Positions 1 through 10,139 of a DNA stretch of 64,000 bases are shown piece by piece. The DNA is taken from positions 1 to 64,000 of the forward strand of contig NW_027102766.1 in NCBI RefSeq assembly GCF_036373705.1. Direction: 5' to 3'. The translations under genes were made by a program, and so were the position numbers. This stretch comes from Amia ocellicauda. Lineage: Eukaryota; Chordata; Actinopteri; Amiiformes; Amiidae. Under the pieces are notes generated by a model, which saw only the letters and a program-made list of their open reading frames with translations, searched no databases and had not been told where the DNA came from. Every line of letters starts with the position of its first letter. The stretch's first letter is position 1.

Positions 1-174
1 GGACAAGCTGTTGCTGGACTACAGCTTGCTGGACAACTCCCCGTCATATTTCTCCTGCAGACGGAGCCACTCGTCTCTCTCCCGCTGCAGAAGGTGCTCA
101 GCGTCCGCCCTGGCTGCCTGGCTGTGCGCTACTTCCTCCAAGGCTACAGTCAGCTGGAGCCTCAGAGACTCAAC
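1..174 (-). pseudogene. ANKRD26-like coiled-coil exon, left partial copy
   Basis: Same sequence as 63437-63610, cut off by the window start. The frame carries the TAG stop at 21-19. The acceptor AG (175-176) is preceded on the minus strand by an A-rich rather than pyrimidine-rich run, a weak acceptor, which fits a decayed gene. Confidence 0.58.
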
Positions 175-449
175 CTTTTTTTGTGATACAAAAACACAAC
201 AAAACAAAAAGGTTAATAAAATGAAGATGTGCCAAGGATTGATAAAATGATCCAAAAAAGCAGAATCCTTTAGGAGTAAATGATAAAGCATTTACAGTGA
301 TTAGAATTTCTCATTGATCCACTGAAATTATTCTCTTTACTTTGATTCCTCCAATTCCACCAGACTGAGAACAGTCCAGCAGGGTCTATATTTAATATTT
401 AATTCAGAACAAACAATGTGAAGTCTGGTAGGGAAGACCAAGAGTTTAC

Positions 450-523
450 CTCATTCAGTGCCTCTGCAGCTTTAATGCAGTGGACACTTGCTTCATCCTC
501 CAAAGCCAGGTGTTGTTCGGGGG
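450..523 (-). pseudogene. Short upstream exon of the ANKRD26-like gene
   Basis: The minus strand reads EQHLALEDEASVHCIKAAEA and ends in a good donor (GAG followed by GTAAAC at 449-444). The peptide looks like a further coiled-coil segment of the same gene, separated by an intron of about 275 bp from the exon at 1-174. The 5' edge (acceptor) is uncertain because Polinton sequence begins about 20 bp away, so the insertion may have removed it. Confidence 0.45.
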
Positions 524-543
524 CCTCTTATTATGGGGTTGAT

Positions 544-2304
544 ACTATGATGTCTCATGAGAGGGCGGAATTCTTTAAATGGTACAATACGGTTAAGGGA
601 GGTGTTTTTGATTTCAGAGAAGAGATGGCCGCTTATTGTAAAAATGGTGATCCTTAAAGAAGCCTATGTGCATTTCCGCGCTGAGGTTATCAACATCTCA
701 GGTCTCATCCCTTTGCAAAGTGTGACCATAGCGTCTCTCTGCATGAAAATGTATCGGGCCAATTTCTTGTGCTAGACAAAATAACTTTTCGACTGTCTCC
801 ATACAGTGGCTGGAATACCTGAGTATCAGGGATAAATTTTTCATCAGACATGCTTTAAATCAAGGGGAAGTCAAAATGGGGCCTTACTACTTAGACGGTT
901 TTAGCGACGTGTCCAGGGATGCGTACCGCTTATGAGTTTGGCTTCGACCCAAACACCTTTAACCCAGTAACACAAAAACTCTGCGGTGATATGTACTATG
1001 ATTTCCAGGAACGAATTGAAACTTTAAAAAACACCTATGGTTTGAATGTACTGGTGATTTTGGAACACAAGTGGACGGCCCTGAAGCAGCAGGACGCGGT
1101 GGTACAACGGTTTATGGAAACCTTGGACTTTCCTGAACGTCTAGAGCCCCGTAGATTACTATGATTTCACCAGTCTGTACCCTTTTGTCAACAACACCAA
1201 AATTTACCCGGTGGGTCATCCAACCATCATTTATTGTGACTTTCTTGATCAAGGTCACCATGTACCCTCCTCGCAAGCTGTTCTTACCCGTGTTGCCTTA
1301 CAGGTGTTCGGGAAAATTGATGTTCCCTCTGTGTAGAACGTGTGTGGAAACTGAAAATCAGACTACCTCTTGTCTGCACAGTGATGAAGAGAGAGCACTG
1401 ACGGGTGTCTGGTGTAGCATTGAGCTTGACAAGGTGGTGGAGAAAGGTTACAGAGTCGGTAAGGTGTATGAGGTTTGGCATTTTTCTGAAAAATCTGATA
1501 CTCTTTTTGCTGATTAAATTATGACCCATCTGAAAGGGAAACAGGAGGCATCGGGCTATCTCTCTTGGTGTGTTGACACCGCGGACAAAGAGCATTACGT
1601 TCAGCAATATTTTGAAAAGGAAGGGATCTGTCTAGAACCGGGGAACATAACTGTAAACCCCGCCAAGAGACAAATGTCCAAACTGATTTTAAACAGTCTG
1701 TGGGGTAAGTTTGGGGAAAGAAATAACCATCTAAACACAACCTTGATTAAAACCCCTGAACAGAATTTATGTTTCCCAAACAACATGCTGTATCACACTT
1801 TCAATTCTTAAATGACCGCATGGCACAGGTCCAGTGGAGGGCCCCTAAAGATTTCTCCACCAAACAGGGTAACGTTAATGTTTTCATAGCGGTTTTTACC
1901 ACGGCTTACGCCCGGCTTGAACTGTACAACTTAATGGATCAGCTGCAGGAACGCACGCTCTATCATGATACTGACTCTGTAATCTTTGTCACCAGACCAG
2001 GGGATTGGGTCCCTCTCCTCGGGGACTACCTTGGGGAGTTAACGAGCAAACTAGATCCTCAGGACCACATAGTGGAGTTTGTTTCAGGGGGTCCTAGGAC
2101 GCATACAGAACGGCGGCGGGTAAGACATGTATGAAAGTTAAGGGTTTCACTCTGAACCATTGTAACAACAAGCTCATTAACATCAAGTCTCTGACGACCC
2201 TGGTACAAAGTTTTGTAACTGAGAAAGACGCGCCTCCTCGTGAGATTAGTACTGCCGGAAATCAGATCTATCGCAATAAAAAGGGGTACACGTTGGAAAA
2301 TTGA
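544..2304 (+). pseudogene. Polinton DNA polymerase B, 5'-truncated and frameshifted
   Basis: Remnant of a family B, protein-primed (pol_B_2-type) DNA polymerase, which would have copied the element. The N-terminus is missing. The reading begins near the third exonuclease motif (YCKNGD, about 630-655) and continues through palm motif A (DYYDFTSLYPF, from 1154), motif B (KLILNSLWGKFGE, about 1680-1718) and motif C (YHDTDSV, about 1960-1985). It ends at a TGA at 2302-2304. The coding frame changes near 650, between 775 and 950, near 1150, near 1250, near 1800 and near 2100, and in-frame stops occur. The catalytic motifs are individually recognisable but lie in different frames, so no active enzyme can be made. 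The ATPase gene follows 70 bp downstream. Confidence 0.9.
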
Positions 2305-2374
2305 TCACTAAACAAATGGTTCAGGGTGGTGTACAATAAAAGAGTGTTGAAGACTGATTATAACACTCTGCCTT

Positions 2375-3039
2375 ATGGATATTAGCGGCGGTTTTGATAA
2401 CAGACTTAAACACCCTTTCTCCTGTATTATAGCCGGTCCCTCCAATTCGGGTAAGAGCTATCTTATAAAGAACATCATAGAAGATGTGGAAGCAACCGTG
2501 TCCCAAGCTCTCGACAACATAGTGTGGTGTTACTCTTGCTGGCAACCGCTCTACAATTATTTGGCTTCGAAAAAAAATAATCTGAAATTTGTGCAAGGTC
2601 TCCCCGCCTCGTTGTGTGACGATTACTTGTTCCCGCCCGGTCAAACTAATCTAGTGATCCTGGATGACCTGATGGAGCAGGCCGGTGACAACAGTGAAGT
2701 GGAAAAAGCTTTCACAAAGTACACTCATCATAGGAATTTAAGTATTATTTATTTAGTTCAAAATTTATTTTTTCAAGGTAAAAAAAGCCACACTATTAAT
2801 TTAAACACCAATTATATAATTATTTTAAAAAACCCCAGAGATAAACTACAGGTCACTGTCTTGGCTCGACAAATGTACCCTAACCAGACCAAGGAGGTGA
2901 GGACACCACCAAAAAACCCTACGGGTACTTGATTGTGGACTTAAAAGCACAAACCCCAGAAGACTTTCGCCTCAGAACAGGTTTGTGCCCGCCTGATTGG
3001 CCGGCAGTGTATGTGCTAAAGAAAAGGAAAAAAATAAGA
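2375..3039 (+). pseudogene. Polinton genome-packaging ATPase (A32/FtsK-HerA type), frameshifted near the C-terminus
   Basis: A putative ATPase that in the family drives DNA into capsids. The N-terminal region holds a clear Walker A (GPSNSGKS, about residues 22-29) and a hydrophobic Walker B (NLVILDDL, about residues 91-98). A later IIYLVQN segment fits the family's sensor strand. The frame breaks around 2890-2930, where the first frame stops at 2930-2932. The conserved tail (YLIVDLKAQTPEDFRLRT) continues in another frame. That second frame has no stop before the next gene: it reads through an A-rich run near 3030 into the small protein starting at 3040. A one-base slip in the homopolymer would explain the lost stop. 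Neighbours are polymerase upstream and the basic small protein downstream. Confidence 0.87.
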
Positions 3040-3375
3040 ATGTCTGTTCGGATTAAAAGAAATCTGCCACTTTTGCAAATGTTATTTGAGGGGAGCCCGC
3101 GCCATAGGAAAGCTGTGCTGGCAGCGGCCCCCTCGGATTTGATCGAGACCCTGTGTGAAATAGCTTTAAACATCTTATGCGGTAATATACCCCTAACCCC
3201 TTCTCAACATTCTAAACTCAAAAAACAAAAAGCTGTTATCAAGATCATCGCTAATAAGAAGTATTCTATTAAAAGAAAAAGAAAGAAGATTAATCAAACC
3301 GGGGGTTTTATTGGCCCACTCTTGAGCATAGCCGTGCCTTTCCTAACCAGTCTTCTAGCTTCCAGAGTGGGTTAA
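3040..3375 (+). CDS. Small basic Polinton protein with hydrophobic C-terminus (pX/membrane-lytic-like)
   Basis: An intact 111-residue frame from the ATG at 3040 to the TAA at 3373. The central part is strongly basic (NKKYSIKRKRKKINQ) and is followed by TGGFIGPLLSIAVPFLTSLL, a glycine plus hydrophobic stretch at the C-terminus. Small proteins with this layout are common in Polintons/adintoviruses and have been compared with adenovirus core protein X and membrane-active peptides. That assignment is by pattern only. The frame is open upstream into the ATPase tail, so the start was chosen from the position of the protein's basic N-terminus and the family's usual short length. It is one of the few parts of the element without a break. 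Confidence 0.6.
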   Translation: MSVRIKRNLPLLQMLFEGSPRHRKAVLAAAPSDLIETLCEIALNILCGNIPLTPSQHSKLKKQKAVIKIIANKKYSIKRKRKKINQTGGFIGPLLSIAVPFLTSLLASRVG

Positions 3376-3377
3376 TA

Positions 3378-3999
3378 ATGGAATATGCTCAGAAAATGTT
3401 TTTGATCCCTCAGGAGCAGCTTGAGAAACTGAGAAAAAATGTTGTCGGGCCAGAGCCCATTAGACAAACGGCCGAAAACAACCTGGACTCTGAAATGAAA
3501 GCTATATTGGCCAGGGCCGATTTAAATCAGTATTCCAAAGCACAGTTGTATAGCAACACGTTACAGCGCTACCTCCGTCTGGTTAGACAGGGTGAAAAAG
3601 ATCAAAACACTTTAACTTTAACCACGGCCTCTCAAGAAAATAGTTCTGGGGCTGATGCAGGGGCTACGGTTGATAAAGATGTTGCGGTGACCGACCCTGT
3701 TGAGAGTTCAGAGGGAGATGTTGTAACTGATGTTTTGAGAAACATGCCTGCCAGAAGCAAAAGACATGCGGAATATATCCTGCACAAAATGGTTCAGAAA
3801 CCGCGGGTAATGGCTTGGAATGAACAGGGTGAATTTGTTTTTAAACTGATCAAAGGTTCACACGTTTGATTTGTTGAAGAGCGTCACTAGCACTAATAAG
3901 GTACCCGATAATCGCCGACCTGTAGGCTGGAATGCTTTCCTACATGCGATGGCCTGTCTGAACATGCCCCAATCAACAGTTCCTAACCAGGAAATGTGA
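3378..3999 (+). pseudogene. Conserved Polinton hypothetical protein, one frameshift
   Basis: Starts 2 bp after the preceding stop. The first frame runs 163 codons to 3869 and includes NNLDSEMKAILARADLNQYS and a W-N-E-Q-GEFVFK motif. The same protein continues in another frame from about 3867 (DLLKSVTSTNK..RRPVGW) to a TGA at 3997-3999, so one base has been gained or lost near 3865. Proteins with these two conserved pieces recur in animal Polintons next to the capsid genes, but I know of no assigned function. A virion-associated role is only a guess from its place. Confidence 0.6.
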
Positions 4000-4285
4000 C
4001 AAAAAATCTGTCTGTGTAAAGAGGGGGAGACTGATGTGACTCCGACATCTCATTACTCTGACCGTGCTGAGCGACTATCCTCAGGATCTAGCCACCGTTG
4101 GGAAGCTTATTAATCTCATGTTTTTATTTGTCCCCCCTGTAAATAATGACCCGACAAACAATTTTTTTAATTTTTTTTTCAAATGTTGTACATTTATTTA
4201 TAACATAACCCATGCTTTGTATAAGAATTGTGTTAAATAAAAACAAAACTAATGATTCAAAGGCTGTTTTCATTATTTTTTCACC
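4000..4285. terminator. Convergent 3' ends with facing poly(A) signals
   Basis: Non-coding AT-rich interval between the two converging gene blocks. AATAAA for the + strand lies at 4236-4241. TTTATT at 4123-4128 and 4193-4198 gives AATAAA on the - strand. The two signals face and overlap, as expected if both transcripts of the original element ended here. This is inferred from position and hexamers only. Confidence 0.5.
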
Positions 4286-4843
4286 TTAACACGCATGACA
4301 TCTTTTAAAATCCTCGCAAGAACACCCCATCTGTATACATGGGTGGCTAGGGCTGTAAGTCAATGTGTTATAAGGGGGGGTCCACAGTGTCCTGACAAAC
4401 TCTGACACTTTTTTATCATTTTGTCCTAAATCCTCGCTGTACAAGGCCATAATATCGGGGTATGACCTTCCTTTAGATCTATGATATAAGAAAAACACAC
4501 AGTGTTGACCACAAGTGAAGGTCTGTAGACTTTGTACTTGACGACCGCTGTAAATGGTTTCTTGACAGTTGTTGAGCAGAAAGTTCTTGATCTTCCAAGG
4601 GAAAGGTCTGAAATCTGGGGGGCTTCCATAGGAATCAAAAAATTAGCCACGGTGGTCCTCCCTTAGATAAATAGCCAGCCAATGTTCTCCGGGCATATTT
4701 TTAGGGTGTGTGTTGATTATGTACATTGCGGGTAAATTATTGATCTTAAATTTAGGCAGCTGGTCGCAGGCGTAGACTCCTTGAAACAGTTTCCGTGAGC
4801 AGGCCATAGCATTCATTATGTGGTTGAGCTCTCTGGTGTTCAT
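4286..4843 (-). pseudogene. Polinton adenain-like cysteine protease, one frameshift
   Basis: Virus-type maturation protease of the adenain (C5) fold, expected to cleave capsid precursors. The start ATG is at 4843-4841, 1 bp after the capsid stop. The catalytic histidine lies in GEHWLAIYL (about 4670). The acidic member is probably in FFDSYGSPPD (about 4635). The nucleophile cysteine is in TCGQHC (about 4505), followed by FFLYHR. The frame changes near 4640, so the His part and the Asp/Cys part lie in different frames. The order His-Asp-Cys and the spacing match the family. The gene ends at the stop just before 4286. Confidence 0.85.
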
Positions 4844-4844
4844 T

Positions 4845-6116
4845 TTAATAATAATCATACAGAACGTATCTCCTCTGGTTCACCTCAATAATGTTGTCAA
4901 ACACAGCATACACAACCATATTTACAGTGCGTGGTAGAGGCTGCTTGAAACGCATCTCCAAACGCATATTTCCCGTCTTCACCAGCGAAAAATGTTGTCC
5001 ACACTCTTCGTAAGGGTTCAGGTTGAAGCCGTACAGTGTGTAACCGCTGCAGTATTCCCGGCGATCGATCAGCAGAGGTTGATCCTTGAGATGGCGACCC
5101 GTAGCCAATACTAGACTGTAATATTCATGAACTGCATTGCTGTTTTCAAAGTCAGGTTGAAAAGGTCTGGATGGAACCTGCACCCCGCGTTATAATGTTT
5201 AAAGTTAAAGGGATTCTTGTTGTAAACCCCGGTAAATGCATCATTATCCACAAGCCCAATAATAACCTGTTTTGGGAGCTGTCCTAGAAACAGATTTTCC
5301 TGGTTCATCACCCGCGTCCCTGCGGGGATACTGTGGACTTTCATATAGACTCTTTCGATCGGGTACTTGGCATTTGCCGTCATTAACGCCTGCGCATGTC
5401 CTAGTTTAACCGCCAGGGAGACGGACACTTTTTTCACAAACAGCGAGGCCGATAATATGGTCAGTTTATATTTTTCTGTATCAGGGGTCATCAGACAAAA
5501 AGCATTTTTACTACGGATCATTTTAATTTTAATGTCTACCCCATTGAGCATGAGTTTTTCTTGGAAAAATATGTCTGCATGAATATGCCCCATTAGCTCA
5601 AAGGTCCGCCCTTCTGTTGAAAAGGCCATTCTTTTTTGCAAACCCTGATTGAGTCCCTCTGGATCCTTGTCGTCCATAGCTCCCGGGGTGTCTTTGAAGA
5701 AAAGGCCGGGGCTGAACTGTTTGCTTAGGGTCTCCTCACTATAATTAAGGATACACTCCATCATGGCTCTATAGGGGTAAAAATTGCTGCTTTGACTAAT
5801 TAGCCAATCTCCCAGGGTCACATCCACCTGTGAAAACATGGTGGCCACCGGGTAATTGATGACCCCTACGTTGGACGTCTTCTCGATTGCATCGCCATCC
5901 TCATCAGCCACTTTACAATTCATTAAAATAAATGTGTTATTCAAATCAATATAATCCTCGCCATTGCCTGCTATGAAAAACTCCAGAGGGGCCGTGTCTG
6001 AAATTGCTGAAATATACATATATGCTCTTCACCATACTCGTTTGAGTGTATGGAACTGTAAACAGATCCAGTTCTGATTTGACACATTCTTCCAATAGAC
6101 TGTGGACAAAAGACAT
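4845..6116 (-). pseudogene. Polinton major capsid protein (double jelly-roll, hexon-like), two frameshifts
   Basis: Major capsid protein of the Polinton/adintovirus type, a family often mis-annotated in animal genomes as F54H12.2-like. The start ATG at 6116-6114 gives MSFVHS, a usual family start. The frame then shifts near 6015. The longest piece (6019-5111, 302 residues) contains NGEDYIDLNNTF, a PYRAMMECILNY block, FELMGHIHADIFFQEKLMLNG and DNDAFTGVYNKNPFNFKHYN. A second shift near 5150-5180 moves the C-terminal jelly-roll (GYTLYGFNLNP, VNMVVYAVFDNIIEV) to another frame, ending in a TAA at 4847-4845. Total length is normal for the family, so this is a nearly full-length gene disabled by small indels. 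Confidence 0.9.
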
Positions 6117-6118
6117 GT

Positions 6119-6283
6119 TTAAAAGATGTATCCTGAGGCTCTATTTGTCTTTCTTTGAGACTTTCTTTTTGCAGGTTTTTTCTTGTGCTGCTTCCTTCTC
6201 CGAGTGTTTGTCGCCCTGGTGGACACCTGTTTCTTCTTTTACCCCCACTCCTCGCCAGGCGCAGGGGCTTTTCTGATAGGGAA
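6119..6283 (-). pseudogene. Basic C-terminal tail of the gene upstream of the capsid gene
   Basis: The minus strand reads a lysine/arginine-rich tail (RRRKQHKKKPAKRKSQRK) ending in GYIF and a TAA at 6121-6119, 2 bp before the capsid ATG. In Polintons the gene in this place often ends in a basic tail, and penton-type or core proteins are candidates. Only about 55 codons remain, one of them a stop. Upstream the sequence switches to an unrelated retroviral-type fragment, which marks the break in the element. Confidence 0.4.
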
Positions 6284-6296
6284 AGGCAAAACAGCA

Positions 6297-6780
6297 TGTC
6301 AGATGTTTCAGCAAGCTGGAATACAGCGACAAACCGGGCAGAGTGGCGGCACTAGAAAGCCTGGAAAATGTTATTATTGTGGGAAAGATGGACATTGGTC
6401 GCGTGAGTGCAGGCAGAGACAAAGGGATCGGAAAAATTGTCAGAATAACCCAATGTACAGAGGACAAAACTCACAGAATAGAGCACAGGATGGGGTGCCA
6501 GGATATACTCCTCCTTTTGACCGGAGTACCCTTCCCCAATAGGGGTGCCCACAGAGCGTCGAGCTATCTTTATCTCTACTGCAACTGTCCATTCCTGTAC
6601 AATCACACACAAACTCAGGACAACACAATGGTCCTGTCCACACTTCCTCCCACTTTGAAACACCCGCGGACGTCCAGTATGAAGCAGCCCAGTCCAGGGG
6701 GAATAGATGTTTTAAACGGCTGCAATGGCTGCAAAAGAAAAATCTGAATATTTGGTATTCTTTGTTAACGGAAGAATGGT
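6297..6780 (+). pseudogene. Retrovirus/LTR-retrotransposon Gag fragment with CCHC zinc knuckle
   Basis: The + strand encodes one perfect zinc knuckle, C-x2-C-x4-H-x4-C (KCYYCGKDGHWSREC, codons 6369-6410), preceded by a polar stretch and followed by an Arg/Asn/Gln-rich tail. The GHW form resembles nucleocapsids of gamma-type and related elements. The frame stops at 6540-6542. Later frames contain no protease or reverse transcriptase I can recognise. It abuts the broken Polinton end, so an LTR element may have caused the truncation. Confidence 0.6.
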
Positions 6781-7158
6781 AAAGTGGCCCCCCCTGAATT
6801 GAGGCTGGCCCCCCCAGCGCCCCCCACAATAATGCCGTCGGGTCCCCCCTAGTGTGAGCGATACAGCCTAACCCCCCCTGCTTGTGTGGACGCAACACCG
6901 TCAGCACCGCCTGTGAGCGTGTGGAAGCTGAACATTGAAACGATACGTGTTTGTTCATTTGAATTATTATCATTATCATTTGACTTAATCTGTACTTGCT
7001 GTTAGAAAACTGCAGGATTGACCATTTAGAAAATTGTAGAAATTAGAAATAATTTAGTAGATTTGGACTGTTTAAAGGTAAGCTTGGACAATAACATATA
7101 CATCACATCTATATATATAAAATGAAAACTGTCGTATATTTTAAAAGTAAATAGATAT
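6781..7158. other. Non-coding, C-rich then AT-rich
   Basis: 6785-6930 has several runs of 6-7 C and a phrase (GTCAGCACC near 6900) that recurs in the C-rich stretch at 15205-15360, so the two may be remnants of one repeat. 6960-7158 is AT-rich with nothing recognisable. Confidence 0.3.
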
Positions 7159-8014
7159 ACACTACTCAAACGTTCTAGAACACCTACATTTTTCCAGATT
7201 TTATTGAAATGTACACAGTTTAATGTCTCAATGTACATAGAACAAATACACAATTGGAGATAAAAAATAAATCATGGAATCGTTTTGTTTAACAAATTGT
7301 AACCCCTTAAGCTGACATCCCCTCCGGTACCCTTAAAAGGGCACCAAATCCATGTGCTTCTCTTTAATCCCATGTGTACTCTTCACTGTTGTGTTGTTTG
7401 CCAAGTATGTGGTATCCCATGAAAGCTGAGACTGTCAGCTGACCCCCCCGCATTTACCCCCCCACCCCCCGCGCATTCTGAAATGGGGCAGTGGGGGGAT
7501 ACTTGGTCTGAGTAGGAATACAGAATCTCAGTATACATAATACAATACATAATTGAATCTGAACTTCTCTGTGTTTGATAGAACATCAAATCATATATAC
7601 TGGATTAATCGTTAGGTTGTTCTGAACAAAACACGCCTATTTGCAAAGAAATCCAATCGCACCTGAGTGATCTGTGACTGTCTGAGTGAGACCCCCCACC
7701 GGAGCAGACTCTGACACGGAAACTGTAAATCGGATGTGTCTGAGAATGAAACGCGCTGGTAGCCAAGAGAATAAGCTTTCAAACAACGTGCGCATTATAG
7801 GAATACAGTGTAACTGCTGTGCACAGGAGCTGCCTGTAACACTGCCAAATAATGCTTAAGAGGGTATAGTAACACAGTATATAACTCTGAAATGTACATT
7901 GTTTTTCAGTTTTTGGTAATCTAAACTTTTTTTTTTAACCACTGGACTTGAACTGCTTACATTTCAAGAAAAACTGGAAAAATGTGGGTGTTCTAAAACC
8001 TTCGACTGGTAGTC
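7159..8014. mobile_element. Non-autonomous Tc1/mariner-like element
   Basis: The left end (CACTACTCAAACGTTCTAGA.., 7160-7197) and the reverse complement of the right end (7976-8014) match over about 38 bp with a few mismatches, sharing GAACACC(T/C)ACATTTTTCCAG. This resembles the common fish Tc1 terminal repeat. The roughly 780 bp between have no transposase. Target TA sites are degraded. Confidence 0.55.
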
Positions 8015-8775
8015 TAAGATTTTGACATTTGTTTCTCTAAACACATCCAAGCTTACCTAGGCACTACATATTCTTTTCAATTACCCGTAATTCTGATCTG
8101 TATTTTGGCTTGTTAATAGAAGATATTGAAGTTGGACTCTTAATTCAAAATAACCAATATGTATCTCAATGTAATTTACTGACAGACATCACTCTTTATC
8201 GTTTTCATTTTTGAAGGAACTGCTTTGTATTCTGTGTATTGTTTTATTGTAGTGCTGCTGCCTTTCTTGGCCAGGTTTTACTTGGAAAAGTGATTTTAAT
8301 CTCAATGTAAGCTCAAAGTCAAATAGTTTAAATAAAAAAACTATGTATTGAAATAAGAACCTGAATCATGAACCTGCGTAATTGTGCTGAAGGACCAATA
8401 CTGATGGCAGAGAGAATTTTGTGTTTGGCATTGAATAGCCTTAAAGAAAACTATGCTGTTTTTGGGAACTTTCATATTTAAGTTGAATGAAGGCAAAAAC
8501 ATTCCAGTCACTCTGAAGAGAGAATACAGTTTACTGTGCGAATAAGTATCCCCTGAATTTAAGATAAAAATCAAATGTGCTGTTCGTAATTAGTTTACAG
8601 TTTTACTTCAGATGTCTTGTTTTTGCGTTCCAAATTGAGGAGTTGTGGCATATAATGTAAATTAAGTTACTTCACTAGTAGTGTGATTTCTACGTTGTGT
8701 ATGTGTGTTTGTATGTATAAACTCATACATTTTTAAAAGATTGTATTTGGATAACAAATTCAGGTATAGCACGTG
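8015..8775. other. AT-rich non-coding stretch
   Basis: No gene, RNA or repeat structure recognised. Short chance frames only. Confidence 0.5.
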
Positions 8776-8958
8776 TCCCCCTTTTGAATGGGTTCTATAT
8801 ATAACATTTTAAAACGAATGGTTCTGTATAGAACGCTATGTTTGGGGGTTCTTCTTGTAACCCCTTTGAAGGGGTTCTACATAGAACCATAAAGGGTTCC
8901 ACCAGAGCGATTACTCGAGGAACCCTTTATGGTTCTGTGCAGAACAATTTCTTCTAAG
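8776..8958. mobile_element. Palindromic MITE-like repeat
   Basis: Contains a strong inverted repeat: GTTCTACATAGAACCATAAA.. (8872-8898) pairs with ..TTTATGGTTCTGTGCAGAAC (8919-8945), with further partial copies of GGTTCTnTATAGAAC at 8801 and 8820. It ends in TTCTTCTAAGAGTG, like a widespread teleost hAT-type MITE whose ends read CACTCTTA. The left end is eroded. The classification is from memory. Confidence 0.5.
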
Positions 8959-9869
8959 AGTGTGGAGTGTTGCCACACAATTTCTCTCAGAGGGCTTTTG
9001 ACCAATGGCAATCCAATCCTGAATGACGTCACCACTATCCTGTTGTACTTCATGGGAGAGATGTATTAAGTAGTTTATAATAAGAAGAATAACAATAATC
9101 ACCTGTTTTTCATAGTTGCCTATAGGTTTTGTATCCATTGTCTCCTTCATATTAGGAAAGGAAGTTGATCCATAGCCTACTCAGAGACAACTGAGAGTTG
9201 GTCTCTGAGCAGCAGCACAAAGGGGTCGAGTCTCTCAATGTCCGTGTGTTGGAGATATTCCACCATATTGGTCCCAGCCTTCAAAACAATGTTAAAGAAA
9301 GGTACTCACAGTCATTTTAAATATTACATCCTGTAGTGTTTCTTTTCAAAATATGATCTTATTATGACTTGAACTAAATAAATCCTTTGACCCACTAATA
9401 CCAAATTACAGTTAGGGGGGCCACAGGTGTGATTTGAAAATACGATCTTCCATGTCTTTCTGTTGTGTTTTGATCTGTGGATCTGTAATTGTCCAAGTGG
9501 CTACTGCACATGTACTTATTTAATATTAAATGTGTTATTTAATTAGGCTTGGTTCTTGTGAGCATGTACAAGACGTCAGCTTTTTAAATAACTGTGTGTA
9601 TTGGATCATACACATTTTAGAAAAACTCTCTCAAACTTCCTGCATTGGTACCTCACCAGGGAGGTAGAAAACGAAGCAATAGCATTGAAAAAGTGTGATT
9701 GTAGTTCTGCTCTTCTGCAATATATTTCTACAAGATCAAGAACAGGCTCTGAAAACACTGAGGGTACAGGACGAGGACAGCGAAGCAACGAGCAACACTG
9801 GATACAGGATAAGAGCAACGGATACTTTTGGGGATGAACATTGGCAGGTCAGAACACGGATGGACTGGT
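8959..9869. other. Non-coding stretch
   Basis: No protein or RNA gene recognised. 9600-9870 has a few open frames without family resemblance. Confidence 0.45.
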
Positions 9870-9990
9870 CGATGTTGGACTGACGTCGTTTTGAACATCG
9901 GGCCAACGTGGGAACGATGAGCCCGATGAGCACAAAGACGACGTTGGCCCAACGCTGCTGTGCTTTCTGGGAATCAGTCGGGCCATCACA
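9870..9990. repeat. Short inverted-repeat element (GGCCAACGT family)
   Basis: Contains inverted phrases ATCGGGCCAACGTGGGAACG (9897-9916) and GACGTTGGCCCAACGCTGCT (9941-9960). Similar short elements are scattered in fish genomes. It is probably a MITE remnant, and the boundaries are not clear. Confidence 0.35.
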
Positions 9991-10139
9991 TTAAGCTGGC
10001 CATACACAGCAACCCATCACAATGAACTCATGATGCCAGACCCAAGGGGGGGTTGTTTTTTTGTATGCAATAATATATACTATTTATCAGTGATGCATTC
10101 ATGGATTCCACAAATTAAGATTATGTAACACAAAGTCGA

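Larger units (their letters stand above)
1..564. repeat. Terminal direct repeat, left copy
   Basis: These 564 bases are identical, base for base on a line-by-line reading, to 63437-64000. The segment contains the 5' part of an ANKRD26-like exon, an intron, a second short exon, and the first bases of the Polinton polymerase remnant. Because it holds eukaryotic exon sequence, it does not look like a viral terminal repeat. The simplest explanations are that the contig is circular or wraps round (unit 63,436 bp), or that the window spans one period of a very recent tandem duplication. Confidence 0.97.
544..6283. mobile_element. Polinton/Maverick (adintovirus-like) element, decayed internal core
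   Basis: This block carries the hallmark gene set of Polintons/Mavericks: protein-primed type B DNA polymerase, FtsK/HerA-type packaging ATPase, a double-jelly-roll major capsid protein and an adenovirus-type cysteine protease. A short basic protein with a hydrophobic tail and a conserved hypothetical gene also occur. The + strand genes (544-3999) converge on the - strand genes (6283-4286). No retroviral-type integrase, penton gene body or long terminal inverted repeat was found, so both ends are missing. Nearly every gene has one or more frameshifts, so this is an old inactive endogenous copy. The retained packing, with MCP stop and protease start 1 bp apart, reflects the original virus-like organisation. 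Confidence 0.9.

Noticed and set aside
1-564. Viral direct terminal repeat proving a complete virus genome
   Set aside because: The repeat carries host exon pieces, and most of the window is vertebrate transposon sequence. The Polinton part is only about 6 kb and broken.
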